Source: Oscillospiraceae bacterium
Lineage (GTDB): Bacteria; Bacillota; Clostridia; Oscillospirales; Ruminococcaceae
Assembly: GCA_003512525.1 (NCBI GenBank)
Contig: DOQG01000007.1
Location: 20,370-39,602 of the forward strand
DNA length: 19,233 nucleotides
Reading direction: 5' to 3'
A model generated the notes under the pieces. The model was not told where the DNA came from, ran no database searches, and saw nothing but the letters and a program-made list of their open reading frames with translations. Made by a program: the position numbers and the translations under genes. The number at the start of each line of letters is the position of its first letter. Position 1 is the first letter of the stretch. Positions 14,096 to 19,233 of this stretch are shown piece after piece.

Positions 14096-14838
14096 TTTTC
14101 TGCCGCCTCGCTTTCTTCCGGTCCTCCGAATGAGAACTCTTCTTCTATTTTATTCTTAGGCACAAAGTGCAGATATTTATTGTCATCGGTAAACTTTATA
14201 CGGCTGTTCTTTGACAGCTCCAGAAGCGCAAGGAAGATAGCCACGCAGTCCGATCTCGACTGTCCTTTATATAATGAATTTACCTCGACATTATGACCGT
14301 CATTTATGCGCTTCAGCACATAGACTATCTTTGTGAACACGCTGACAAAGCTCTTTGCAATGGCAGGCTTCACATGAGGGACGGCTTTTCTTACAGCTTC
14401 CTTATAATTCAGGTTTGACATTGCAAGGAAAAGCTCGTCCGGGTCGTGTATTCCGAGATACGCCTTGTTTTCTTCCACCTGCACAGGCGGACGTACAAAC
14501 ACATCATCGCCTACCCAGCTTTGCTGTAGCTGCAATGCTATCTGCTTGCACAGAGCATACTCTATCAGTACGCCCTCAAGCTCTTTCTTCATTTCTTCCG
14601 CTTCGTGCTTTGGCAGAAGCGCGGCAGACTTTATGTAGATAAGTCTTGCCGCCATCTCGAGAAATTCGCCTGCTATCTCTATATCAGCCTCTTTCATCTG
14701 ATCCAGATACAACAGGAATTGCTCAAGCAGAAGAGAGATCTCTATATCATAAATGTTAAGCTTATGCTTTGCGATAAGGCTCAGCATAAGATCGAGCGGT
14801 CCTTCATAGACCTCCAGCTTGAATTTCAGTTCCTGCAT
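14092..14838 (-). CDS. scpA: Segregation and condensation protein A
   Basis: ScpA is the kleisin that bridges the SMC heads and binds ScpB, acting in chromosome condensation and segregation. The 248-residue protein begins with FKLEVYEGPLDLMLSLIAKHKL and has EFLEMAARLIYIKSAALLPK, both classic family motifs; the C-terminal winged helix is seen around VAIFLALLELSKNSRIKFTDDNKYLHF. ATG 14838 has only a weak GGAG site, three bases behind the M50 protease stop, so translation may be coupled to it. The product overlaps scpB by four bases. Confidence in the function is high because of the adjacent scpB. Confidence 0.97.
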   Translation of the reverse strand: MQELKFKLEVYEGPLDLMLSLIAKHKLNIYDIEISLLLEQFLLYLDQMKEADIEIAGEFLEMAARLIYIKSAALLPKHEAEEMKKELEGVLIEYALCKQIALQLQQSWVGDDVFVRPPVQVEENKAYLGIHDPDELFLAMSNLNYKEAVRKAVPHVKPAIAKSFVSVFTKIVYVLKRINDGHNVEVNSLYKGQSRSDCVAIFLALLELSKNSRIKFTDDNKYLHFVPKNKIEEEFSFGGPEESEAAEN

Positions 14839-14841
14839 TTC

Positions 14842-15534
14842 TTACGCTCCGAGAGGTACGAGCGGAACGAAAGAGGTTGTAAAATCAAGAAAGCTCATAA
14901 CCGCATTGTCAAGGAAGTTCAGCGGTGCATTAAGTACACCTGTCCAGCAGATAGCGAGTACGGCGATCATTATATACTGCTCGTACTGCATCAGCTTGAA
15001 ATATGTTCTTTCCTTTAAGAATACGAGCATTATTCTTGAACCGTCAAAGGGCGGTATGGGGAGCAGGTTGAACACTGCAAGCGAAACGTTTATGCTTGCC
15101 GCCATATCAAAAGCGTAATAAACATATGTTACAACTTCGGGATTTGAAGCACCGAATAAGAACCATACAAGCTTTCCGATAAGTACGAAAATGTATGAGA
15201 GTATAACATTTGATAAAGGTCCTGCCGCCGCAGTCAGTGCCATGAACGTTCTTGCGGAAACCTTTCTTGCTCTGACGGGGTTTACGGGTGCGGGCTTGCC
15301 CCAGCCTATTCCGACAGTAAGCATACCTATAGTACCCCAGAGATCCCAGTGCCTTATCGGGTTCAGCGTGATTCTGCCCGAATAAAGTCCTGTATCATCG
15401 CCCAAAAGATATGCCGCAAAGCAGTGTGCGCATTCATGTATCGGTATGGCAATAAGCAGGATCACCGCATAAGCGAATACAGTGATGATAATGCTACGCT
15501 GATCGCCAAGACTGTTCATTATATTAAGTAACAT
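14842..15534 (-). CDS. Site-2-type M50 family membrane metalloprotease
   Basis: The start is ATG 15534, after AAAGGAAAATCT; a GTG at 15549 would begin inside that ribosome site. The 230-residue protein has four to six transmembrane segments. Zinc ligands and catalytic glutamate are in HECAH (33-37), and the third ligand is expected at Asp164 in NLLPIPPFDG (156-165). GRITLNPIRHWDLWGT is the typical segment after the active site. Such short M50 proteins are intramembrane peptidases of unknown substrate and commonly precede scpAB in Clostridia. Here it opens the long operon, eight bases behind no other gene, with a strong promoter at 15591-15619. Confidence 0.93.
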   Translation of the reverse strand: MLLNIMNSLGDQRSIIITVFAYAVILLIAIPIHECAHCFAAYLLGDDTGLYSGRITLNPIRHWDLWGTIGMLTVGIGWGKPAPVNPVRARKVSARTFMALTAAAGPLSNVILSYIFVLIGKLVWFLFGASNPEVVTYVYYAFDMAASINVSLAVFNLLPIPPFDGSRIMLVFLKERTYFKLMQYEQYIMIAVLAICWTGVLNAPLNFLDNAVMSFLDFTTSFVPLVPLGA

Positions 15535-15590
15535 AGATTTTCCTTTCACATTTGAAAATTACCGCTATTAAGGCAGTATATTCATATTCT

Positions 15591-15619
15591 ATTATACACT
15601 ATTACCGCCGCATTTGCAA
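15591..15619 (-). promoter_or_regulatory. Promoter of the M50-scpAB-DUF2953-ytfJ-dac-rlu operon
   Basis: On the minus strand TTGCAA (15614-15619), 17 bases, TATAAT (15591-15596). This is a near-consensus sigma-A promoter, with about 50 bases of leader before ATG 15534. No other good promoter is seen between it and the end of the cluster at 9822. Confidence 0.8.
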
Positions 15620-15696
15620 CTGTTTTTTGTTTTATGTCTTATTTTCGGCTGTCATACGGCGGTTATGCGGTAAATTATTATAGGGGATAAAAATAA

Positions 15697-15715
15697 ACCG
15701 CTCATTAAGAGCGGT
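15697..15715 (-). terminator. Terminator of the TAXI-gltS operon
   Basis: On the minus strand ACCGCTC pairs with GAGCGGT around a five-base loop, followed by TTATTTTTA. It lies just after the small protein gene. Confidence 0.85.
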
Positions 15716-15720
15716 CGGAA

Positions 15721-15945
15721 TTATTTCTTATCTTTCTTTACATTGATTTCGGGAATAGCCACATTGTCGTAATTTACCGGTTCTTCGTCTGTTTCCTCGG
15801 TATCGCTTTGTTTTTGCTCTTTTGCGTATACTTCGGGAAAAGCAAGATTGTCATAAAGAACATTGTAGTTTTCCTCCGAATGTCCTGCTTTATCGTTCAT
15901 TTTCCCTTTTTCCTTTTTCTGCTTGTCTTTATCTTTACCGAACAT
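15721..15945 (-). CDS. Small charged repeat protein of unknown function
   Basis: The start is ATG 15945, after TTTGGAGGGA; a longer frame runs back to 16092 but would overlap the symporter gene and lacks a ribosome site. The 74-residue product begins with a Lys-rich stretch (MFGKDKDKQKKEKGK) and contains two copies of one motif: NYNVLYDNLAFPEVYAK and PVNYDNVAIPEINVKK, i.e. YDNxAxPE about 32 residues apart. There is no signal peptide or membrane segment, so it should be cytoplasmic. It sits 32 bases after gltS and just before the terminator, so it belongs to that operon. I recognise no family. The paired YDN-AxPE motif might be a ligand or interaction motif for the C-terminal face of the symporter, which is speculation. 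Confidence 0.75.
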   Translation of the reverse strand: MFGKDKDKQKKEKGKMNDKAGHSEENYNVLYDNLAFPEVYAKEQKQSDTEETDEEPVNYDNVAIPEINVKKDKK

Positions 15946-15977
15946 ATAAATCCCTCCAAAAATAAACCACCGTAGGT

Positions 15978-17165
15978 TTACAACATATTTATAAAGAACG
16001 TAATGGTGATACTGTTGAGAAAATCCGCAAACAGACTGCCTATAAGCGGAACAAGGAGATACGCCTTTACAGACGGTGCATACCTCTGACATATTGCCTG
16101 CATATTAGCCATTGCATTTGGTGTTGCGCCCATACCAAAGCCGCACATACCGGCTGTCAGCACTGCCGAGTCATAATCTCTGCCCATAATTCTGTATACG
16201 ACAAAATAGGAATACAGGAACATCAGCAGTACCTGTCCACTGAGCATGATTATCAGTGGTAATGCAAGGTCGGCGAGCTGCCAGAGCTTCAGTGTTATCA
16301 TTGCTATTCCGAGAAATAACGACAGGCATATACCGCCAAGGTCGTTTATTTCGCCCATATGAATGGTGATTTTGCCCGTGTATTCGCCGATATTACGCAT
16401 AAGAGCGGCAACAATCATCGCACCGATGTATATCGGAAACGTCATTCCCGTCATAGTCAGCAGGTAGGAGATTACCGTGCCTGCGCCGACCGCGAGTACA
16501 AGCTGATATACGGCAGGAGCATACATAGAGAAGTGACGTTCGTGCTTTTTGCCTTCTTCGACAAGCAGGCTGTCATCTTCGGGGACAACCGTCTTTAATA
16601 GGTCGTGCTTTACTATAAGCCGTCTGCCGATAGGTCCGCCGATAAGGCTTCCTGCGACAAGTCCGAATGTAGCTGCCGCAGTACATAGCGTGGTAGCGCC
16701 CGACACTCCGAGATCCTCAAGAACAGGACCGAATGCGCCTGCTGTTCCGTGTCCTCCGACCATTGGTATAGAACCGGTACACATACCTATAAGCGGATCG
16801 AGTCCGAGCAGATTTGAAAGTCCGAGTGCGGCGAAGTTCTGTCCGATTATCAGCAGTATGACCAGTATCAGAAATACTATCATCGACTTTCCGCCGCTTT
16901 TGAGGACTTTAAGGTTTGCCTGGAAGCCTACAGATGTGAAGAACAGTACCATACAGACTTCTTTCAGTGTATCATCAAAGCTGACGTCTGCAAGACCCGT
17001 GCCGTGCAGGATGCAGGTGATTATTGCAAACAGCAGACCGCCAATAACTGGTGCAGGAATGCAGAACTTTTCAAGAAAATGTATCTTTTTGCGCAGAAAT
17101 GCGCCAAGCATCAGGACAAGCACAGCTATCGCTACTGTCTGATACATATCAAGTGCTATGCTCAT
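15978..17165 (-). CDS. gltS: Sodium/glutamate symporter family protein (GltS)
   Basis: The GltS family imports glutamate with sodium across the cytoplasmic membrane. This protein has 395 residues, close to the E. coli 401, and about ten to twelve hydrophobic segments spread over the whole chain. The family motif GGHGTAGAFGP is at 137-147 and a second re-entrant counterpart is in the C-terminal half (MCGFGMGATPNAMANMQAI), as the inverted repeat of this fold demands. ATG 17165 lies four bases after the stop of the TAXI binding-protein gene, within an ACGGAG site, so the two are translationally linked. This context differs from ordinary gltS, which works alone; the binding protein may deliver the ligand. 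Substrate glutamate is inferred from the family. Confidence 0.92.
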   Translation of the reverse strand: MSIALDMYQTVAIAVLVLMLGAFLRKKIHFLEKFCIPAPVIGGLLFAIITCILHGTGLADVSFDDTLKEVCMVLFFTSVGFQANLKVLKSGGKSMIVFLILVILLIIGQNFAALGLSNLLGLDPLIGMCTGSIPMVGGHGTAGAFGPVLEDLGVSGATTLCTAAATFGLVAGSLIGGPIGRRLIVKHDLLKTVVPEDDSLLVEEGKKHERHFSMYAPAVYQLVLAVGAGTVISYLLTMTGMTFPIYIGAMIVAALMRNIGEYTGKITIHMGEINDLGGICLSLFLGIAMITLKLWQLADLALPLIIMLSGQVLLMFLYSYFVVYRIMGRDYDSAVLTAGMCGFGMGATPNAMANMQAICQRYAPSVKAYLLVPLIGSLFADFLNSITITFFINML

Positions 17166-17169
17166 CTTG

Positions 17170-18117
17170 TTACTCCGTTTCTACGTTTATTCCGTTTTCG
17201 CCGTAATACTCGGCGGCACCCGGATGAAACGGGATATTGATGCCGTTGACAGCTGATTTTCTGTCGGTTACGATATTTACGGGAAGTGCGTTTTGTATGG
17301 TTTCTGAGTTATCGAAAATCGCCTTAGTTATCGCTTTCACTGTATCCTTAGGGCAAGAATTTCCTGCAAGCAGTACAGCGGTAACACCTATAGTCTTAAC
17401 GTCTTCTGTCTGACCGTTGTAAGTGCCTGCCGGTATCGTGCAGGCAGAGTAGTAGCTGTAGGAGCTTACAAGGTCGTCTATCTTGTCGCTGTCAAGCGAA
17501 ACAAGACGAGTAGCGCCCTTGTCGCAGAGTGATTTTACAGTGGGATTAGGTGCGCCTATGGTGCAGAAAAATGCGTCTATAGTGCCGTTTTCAAGCTGAC
17601 TTGCGGCATCCTTGTAATCAAGGTTTACCGTCTTTATCATATCCTCGGCAATGCCGTATGAAGTCAGTATCTGCTTTGCGTTATGCGCAGTACCGGATTC
17701 TTCTTCGCCGATGCTTACAGCCTTTCCTTTAAGATCCGAAACGCTTTTTATATCACTGTCACTGCGTACTGCGATCTGACAGCTTTCGGTGAACAGTCCT
17801 GCTACTGCGCCGAAATCATGGTATTCTTCGGTAAAGCCGTTTCTGCCGTTCCACGCATCGTCTATTATGTCGGTCTGAACCACTGCCATCTGAAGATAGT
17901 TTTCCGAGAGCAGACGCATATTTGCGGCAGAGCCTGCCGTTCTTTTGATATTGATATTGTAGCTTTCGAGCGAATCTATAGCATTCAGTTCACTGCCGAA
18001 AATGTAGTAATTTCCGCCATCAGCCGCTGTGCCGATTCTCACTTTGTTGCTTAGGTCGCAGCCGCCGCATAAAAGCAGTATTGCACTGCATAACAGCGGT
18101 ATCAAGAATTTTTTCAT
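17170..18117 (-). CDS. TAXI-type TRAP solute-binding lipoprotein
   Basis: The protein is 315 residues with a lipoprotein signal, hydrophobic segment and LCGGC lipobox, lipidated Cys20. The mature part has TAXI-family signatures: IGTAADGGNYYIFGSEL, then AGSAANMRLL, the QTDII segment and VSDLKGKAVSIGEEESGTAHNAKQIL. The fold is a two-domain binding protein, tethered to the outside of the cytoplasmic membrane. TAXI proteins normally bind small carboxylates for TRAP permeases with fused 4- and 12-TM subunits, but no such permease lies here; the next gene, four bases on, is gltS. ATG 18117 follows GAGGTG. A consensus promoter is at 18149-18177. The ligand might be glutamate or a related dicarboxylate, which is inference. 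Confidence 0.92.
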   Translation of the reverse strand: MKKFLIPLLCSAILLLCGGCDLSNKVRIGTAADGGNYYIFGSELNAIDSLESYNINIKRTAGSAANMRLLSENYLQMAVVQTDIIDDAWNGRNGFTEEYHDFGAVAGLFTESCQIAVRSDSDIKSVSDLKGKAVSIGEEESGTAHNAKQILTSYGIAEDMIKTVNLDYKDAASQLENGTIDAFFCTIGAPNPTVKSLCDKGATRLVSLDSDKIDDLVSSYSYYSACTIPAGTYNGQTEDVKTIGVTAVLLAGNSCPKDTVKAITKAIFDNSETIQNALPVNIVTDRKSAVNGINIPFHPGAAEYYGENGINVETE

Positions 18118-18148
18118 TTTTCACCTCAGGTTATATTGTATAAAAAAT

Positions 18149-18177
18149 ATTGTAGCAAGAATTTATTGTAATGTCAA
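18149..18177 (-). promoter_or_regulatory. Promoter of the TAXI-gltS operon
   Basis: On the minus strand TTGACA (18172-18177), 17 bases, TACAAT (18149-18154). This is the best promoter in the window after the GntR one and is 30 bases from ATG 18117. Confidence 0.85.
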
Positions 18178-18266
18178 GTAGAAGAAGTTGACGGTTGAGG
18201 GGATATGTGGAATAGGTTTTGGTTGGTTTGTTAAAATCGTAAAAATTACAGTGAAATAAACCCAAA

Positions 18267-18294
18267 GACCTCTACAAATTTTCACCGAGAGGTC
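18267..18294 (-). terminator. Possible terminator of the PHP gene
   Basis: On the minus strand GACCTCT and AGAGGTC form a seven-base stem with a 14-base loop, followed by TTTGGGTTT. The T-run is interrupted, so it is moderate. Confidence 0.55.
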
Positions 18295-18306
18295 GGTTAT
18301 TAGCTT

Positions 18307-18990
18307 TCATTCCCCGAGATAGACCTTAAAATTCCTCTCAAGCAACGTTTTCACCAGCTCCTCGTTGCTCTTTATCCTGTGCTGTGTTTCAATTCCGTAG
18401 GCACTGTCAAAGTCGGTGCTGTGCAGATCGCTTCCTGCGGTGACAACCGTATCTTCGTTGCCGAAAACACGGATTGCTTTTTCGTTTTCAATATCACGGT
18501 TTCCTCTGTTGTAGCCCTCAATTCCGTCAACTATCGAAATATCCGGTACTTCATCTGGATTTTTTATGTAATCTCTGTCACGGAAAGGGTGAGCGTAAGC
18601 AATAAAACCGCCGACTGAGTGGATCTCTTGTGCCCATATATTCAGATCGGCATTTCTCAGAAACGGACGTGATAAAAGAAATTCCGGTTCAAAGCCGTAT
18701 GCTAAAAATTCCTTGCCGTTACCGTAGCCTTCTTCAATGCCGAAAAACAGGTCAAAATCAAGTTCTTCGGCGATTTTTCTGCCGTTCGTGTATGCCTTGC
18801 TGTATTGCATAATAAGCTGTTCCCACGGCAGAGAACGTGAAACACAGGTGTTGCCTCTTATAAAATGGTTTGTTACAACAGCACCCGAAAAACCGATTTT
18901 AACGTACTGCTTTATCATATCTTCTATCAAGCTTACAGCGCAAGCGCTGCCTTCTTTGGTGTGCATGTGCAATTCGTATCTGTATTTCAT
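18307..18990 (-). CDS. PHP domain metallohydrolase
   Basis: The start is ATG 18990, after AAAGGAGT; the longer frame to 19041 overlaps the promoter. The 227-residue protein carries the PHP (polymerase and histidinol phosphatase) metal site: HxH at 8 and 10, His42, Glu86 or Glu87, AYAHPF with His134, Glu158 in GIEGYN and DxH at 188-190 (GSDLHST). All metal ligands seem present, so it is probably an active phosphoesterase, for example acting on a nucleotide or small phosphate ester. The family is too broad to name the substrate. It is monocistronic with its own promoter, and lies just left of a tRNA gene on the same strand. Confidence 0.9.
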   Translation of the reverse strand: MKYRYELHMHTKEGSACAVSLIEDMIKQYVKIGFSGAVVTNHFIRGNTCVSRSLPWEQLIMQYSKAYTNGRKIAEELDFDLFFGIEEGYGNGKEFLAYGFEPEFLLSRPFLRNADLNIWAQEIHSVGGFIAYAHPFRDRDYIKNPDEVPDISIVDGIEGYNRGNRDIENEKAIRVFGNEDTVVTAGSDLHSTDFDSAYGIETQHRIKSNEELVKTLLERNFKVYLGE

Positions 18991-19029
18991 AATGTGTACT
19001 CCTTTTGTTTTGCAATTTGTTATAGGTAT

Positions 19030-19057
19030 ATTGTAGCACATTTCGGTGGATTTGCAA
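19030..19057 (-). promoter_or_regulatory. Promoter of the PHP gene
   Basis: On the minus strand TTGCAA (19052-19057), 16 bases, TACAAT (19030-19035), with TGC before the -10 box giving an extended -10 element. Confidence 0.7.
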
Positions 19058-19098
19058 AGGGAGAGAATGTGCGGGTTAAGTAAAGTCGCACGCTAGAA

Positions 19099-19135
19099 AT
19101 GAATAATGAATGATGAATAATGAAAAATGAATAAT
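19099..19135. repeat. Short tandem AT-rich repeat
   Basis: Imperfect repeats of ATGAATA / ATGAAAA lie between the PHP promoter and the tRNA terminator. They read as short overlapping copies of TGAATAATGAA. Slippage-type growth is the likely origin. Confidence 0.6.
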
Positions 19136-19137
19136 AC

Positions 19138-19175
19138 AAAAAGAAAAGTCACTCTCACGAGCGACTTTTCTTTTT
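19138..19175 (-). terminator. Terminator of the tRNA-Arg gene
   Basis: On the minus strand AAAAAGAAAAGTCGCTC pairs with GAGTGACTTTTCTTTTT around GTGA, with a single G-U pair. It begins directly after the CCA end of the tRNA and works in both directions by symmetry. Confidence 0.85.
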
Positions 19176-19233
19176 GGCACCCCCTGCGGGAATCGAACCC
19201 ACAACTAACCCTTAGGAGGGGTTTATTATATCC
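19175..19233 (-). tRNA. tRNA-Arg (CCU anticodon), 3' part, continues beyond the window
   Basis: On the minus strand: anticodon stem AACCC/GGGTT enclosing the loop CTCCTAA, so the anticodon is CCU (reads AGG, arginine). A T-arm GTGGG-TTCGATT-CCCGC and the 3' acceptor strand AGGGGGT-G-CCA follow. CCA is encoded. About 59 of about 76 bases are inside the window; the 5' acceptor arm and most of the D-arm lie outside, so the acceptor pairing is not verified. Confidence 0.9.

Noticed and set aside
16549..17142. Long open frame on the plus strand opposite gltS
   Set aside because: GltS motifs on the minus strand are clear, and the plus frame has no family features or ribosome site.
1..19233. CRISPR array, phage or transposon content
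   Set aside because: No regularly spaced repeats, integrase, transposase or terminal inverted repeats were seen.

Overview
The window looks like chromosome from a gut-type Clostridium relative, probably Oscillospiraceae (Ruminococcus or Eubacterium siraeum-like). The reasons are inferred: moderate GC, AAAGGA/GGAGG ribosome sites, TTGACA/TATAAT promoters, a CD1247-type protein beside efp, a GerW/YtfJ sporulation protein in an scpAB cluster, a surface protein with an NTG-hydrophobic-KKRK tail, and a biotin-dependent carboxyltransferase cluster. I see no phage, insertion sequence or CRISPR array.

Layout: (1) 1-310 has no gene but folds into a series of helices with a candidate pseudoknot and ends at a strong terminator; it is best read as a structured noncoding RNA on the plus strand. 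(2) 398-1475, minus: EF-P followed by an acidic, cysteine-rich zinc-ribbon protein. (3) 1931-2776, plus: a secreted surface protein with its own promoter and terminator. (4) 3143-5874, plus: a self-contained GntR(YtrA type)-ATPase-permease-permease operon whose palindromic operator lies next to the -10 box; its codon use differs from its neighbours. (5) 5990-9676, minus: carboxyltransferase, biotin carrier and OadA-like/5S subunit, then a strong terminator and an RNHCP zinc-ribbon gene. The three carboxylase genes match the subunits of transcarboxylase, and neither a biotin carboxylase nor a membrane decarboxylase subunit lies here.

(6) 9822-15534, minus: one long operon from a good promoter at 15591-15619: M50 protease, ScpA, ScpB, DUF2953 protein, GerW/YtfJ, D-Ala-D-Ala carboxypeptidase, pseudouridine synthase and a small GNAT-like protein. 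It joins chromosome condensation, sporulation and wall functions. In front of the carboxypeptidase a 15-bp RNA stem would cover its ribosome binding site. (7) 15721-18117, minus: a TAXI-type binding lipoprotein translationally close to a GltS glutamate symporter, then a 74-residue repeat protein, with a consensus promoter in front and a terminator behind. No TRAP permease is present, so the binding protein may feed GltS. (8) 18307-18990, minus: a PHP-family metallohydrolase. (9) The right edge carries the 3' part of a tRNA-Arg(CCU) with its terminator and a short AT-rich repeat.

Most novel candidates: the structured RNA at the left edge, the TAXI-GltS pair with its small repeat protein, the transcarboxylase-like cluster, and the ribosome-site-masking hairpin before the carboxypeptidase gene.
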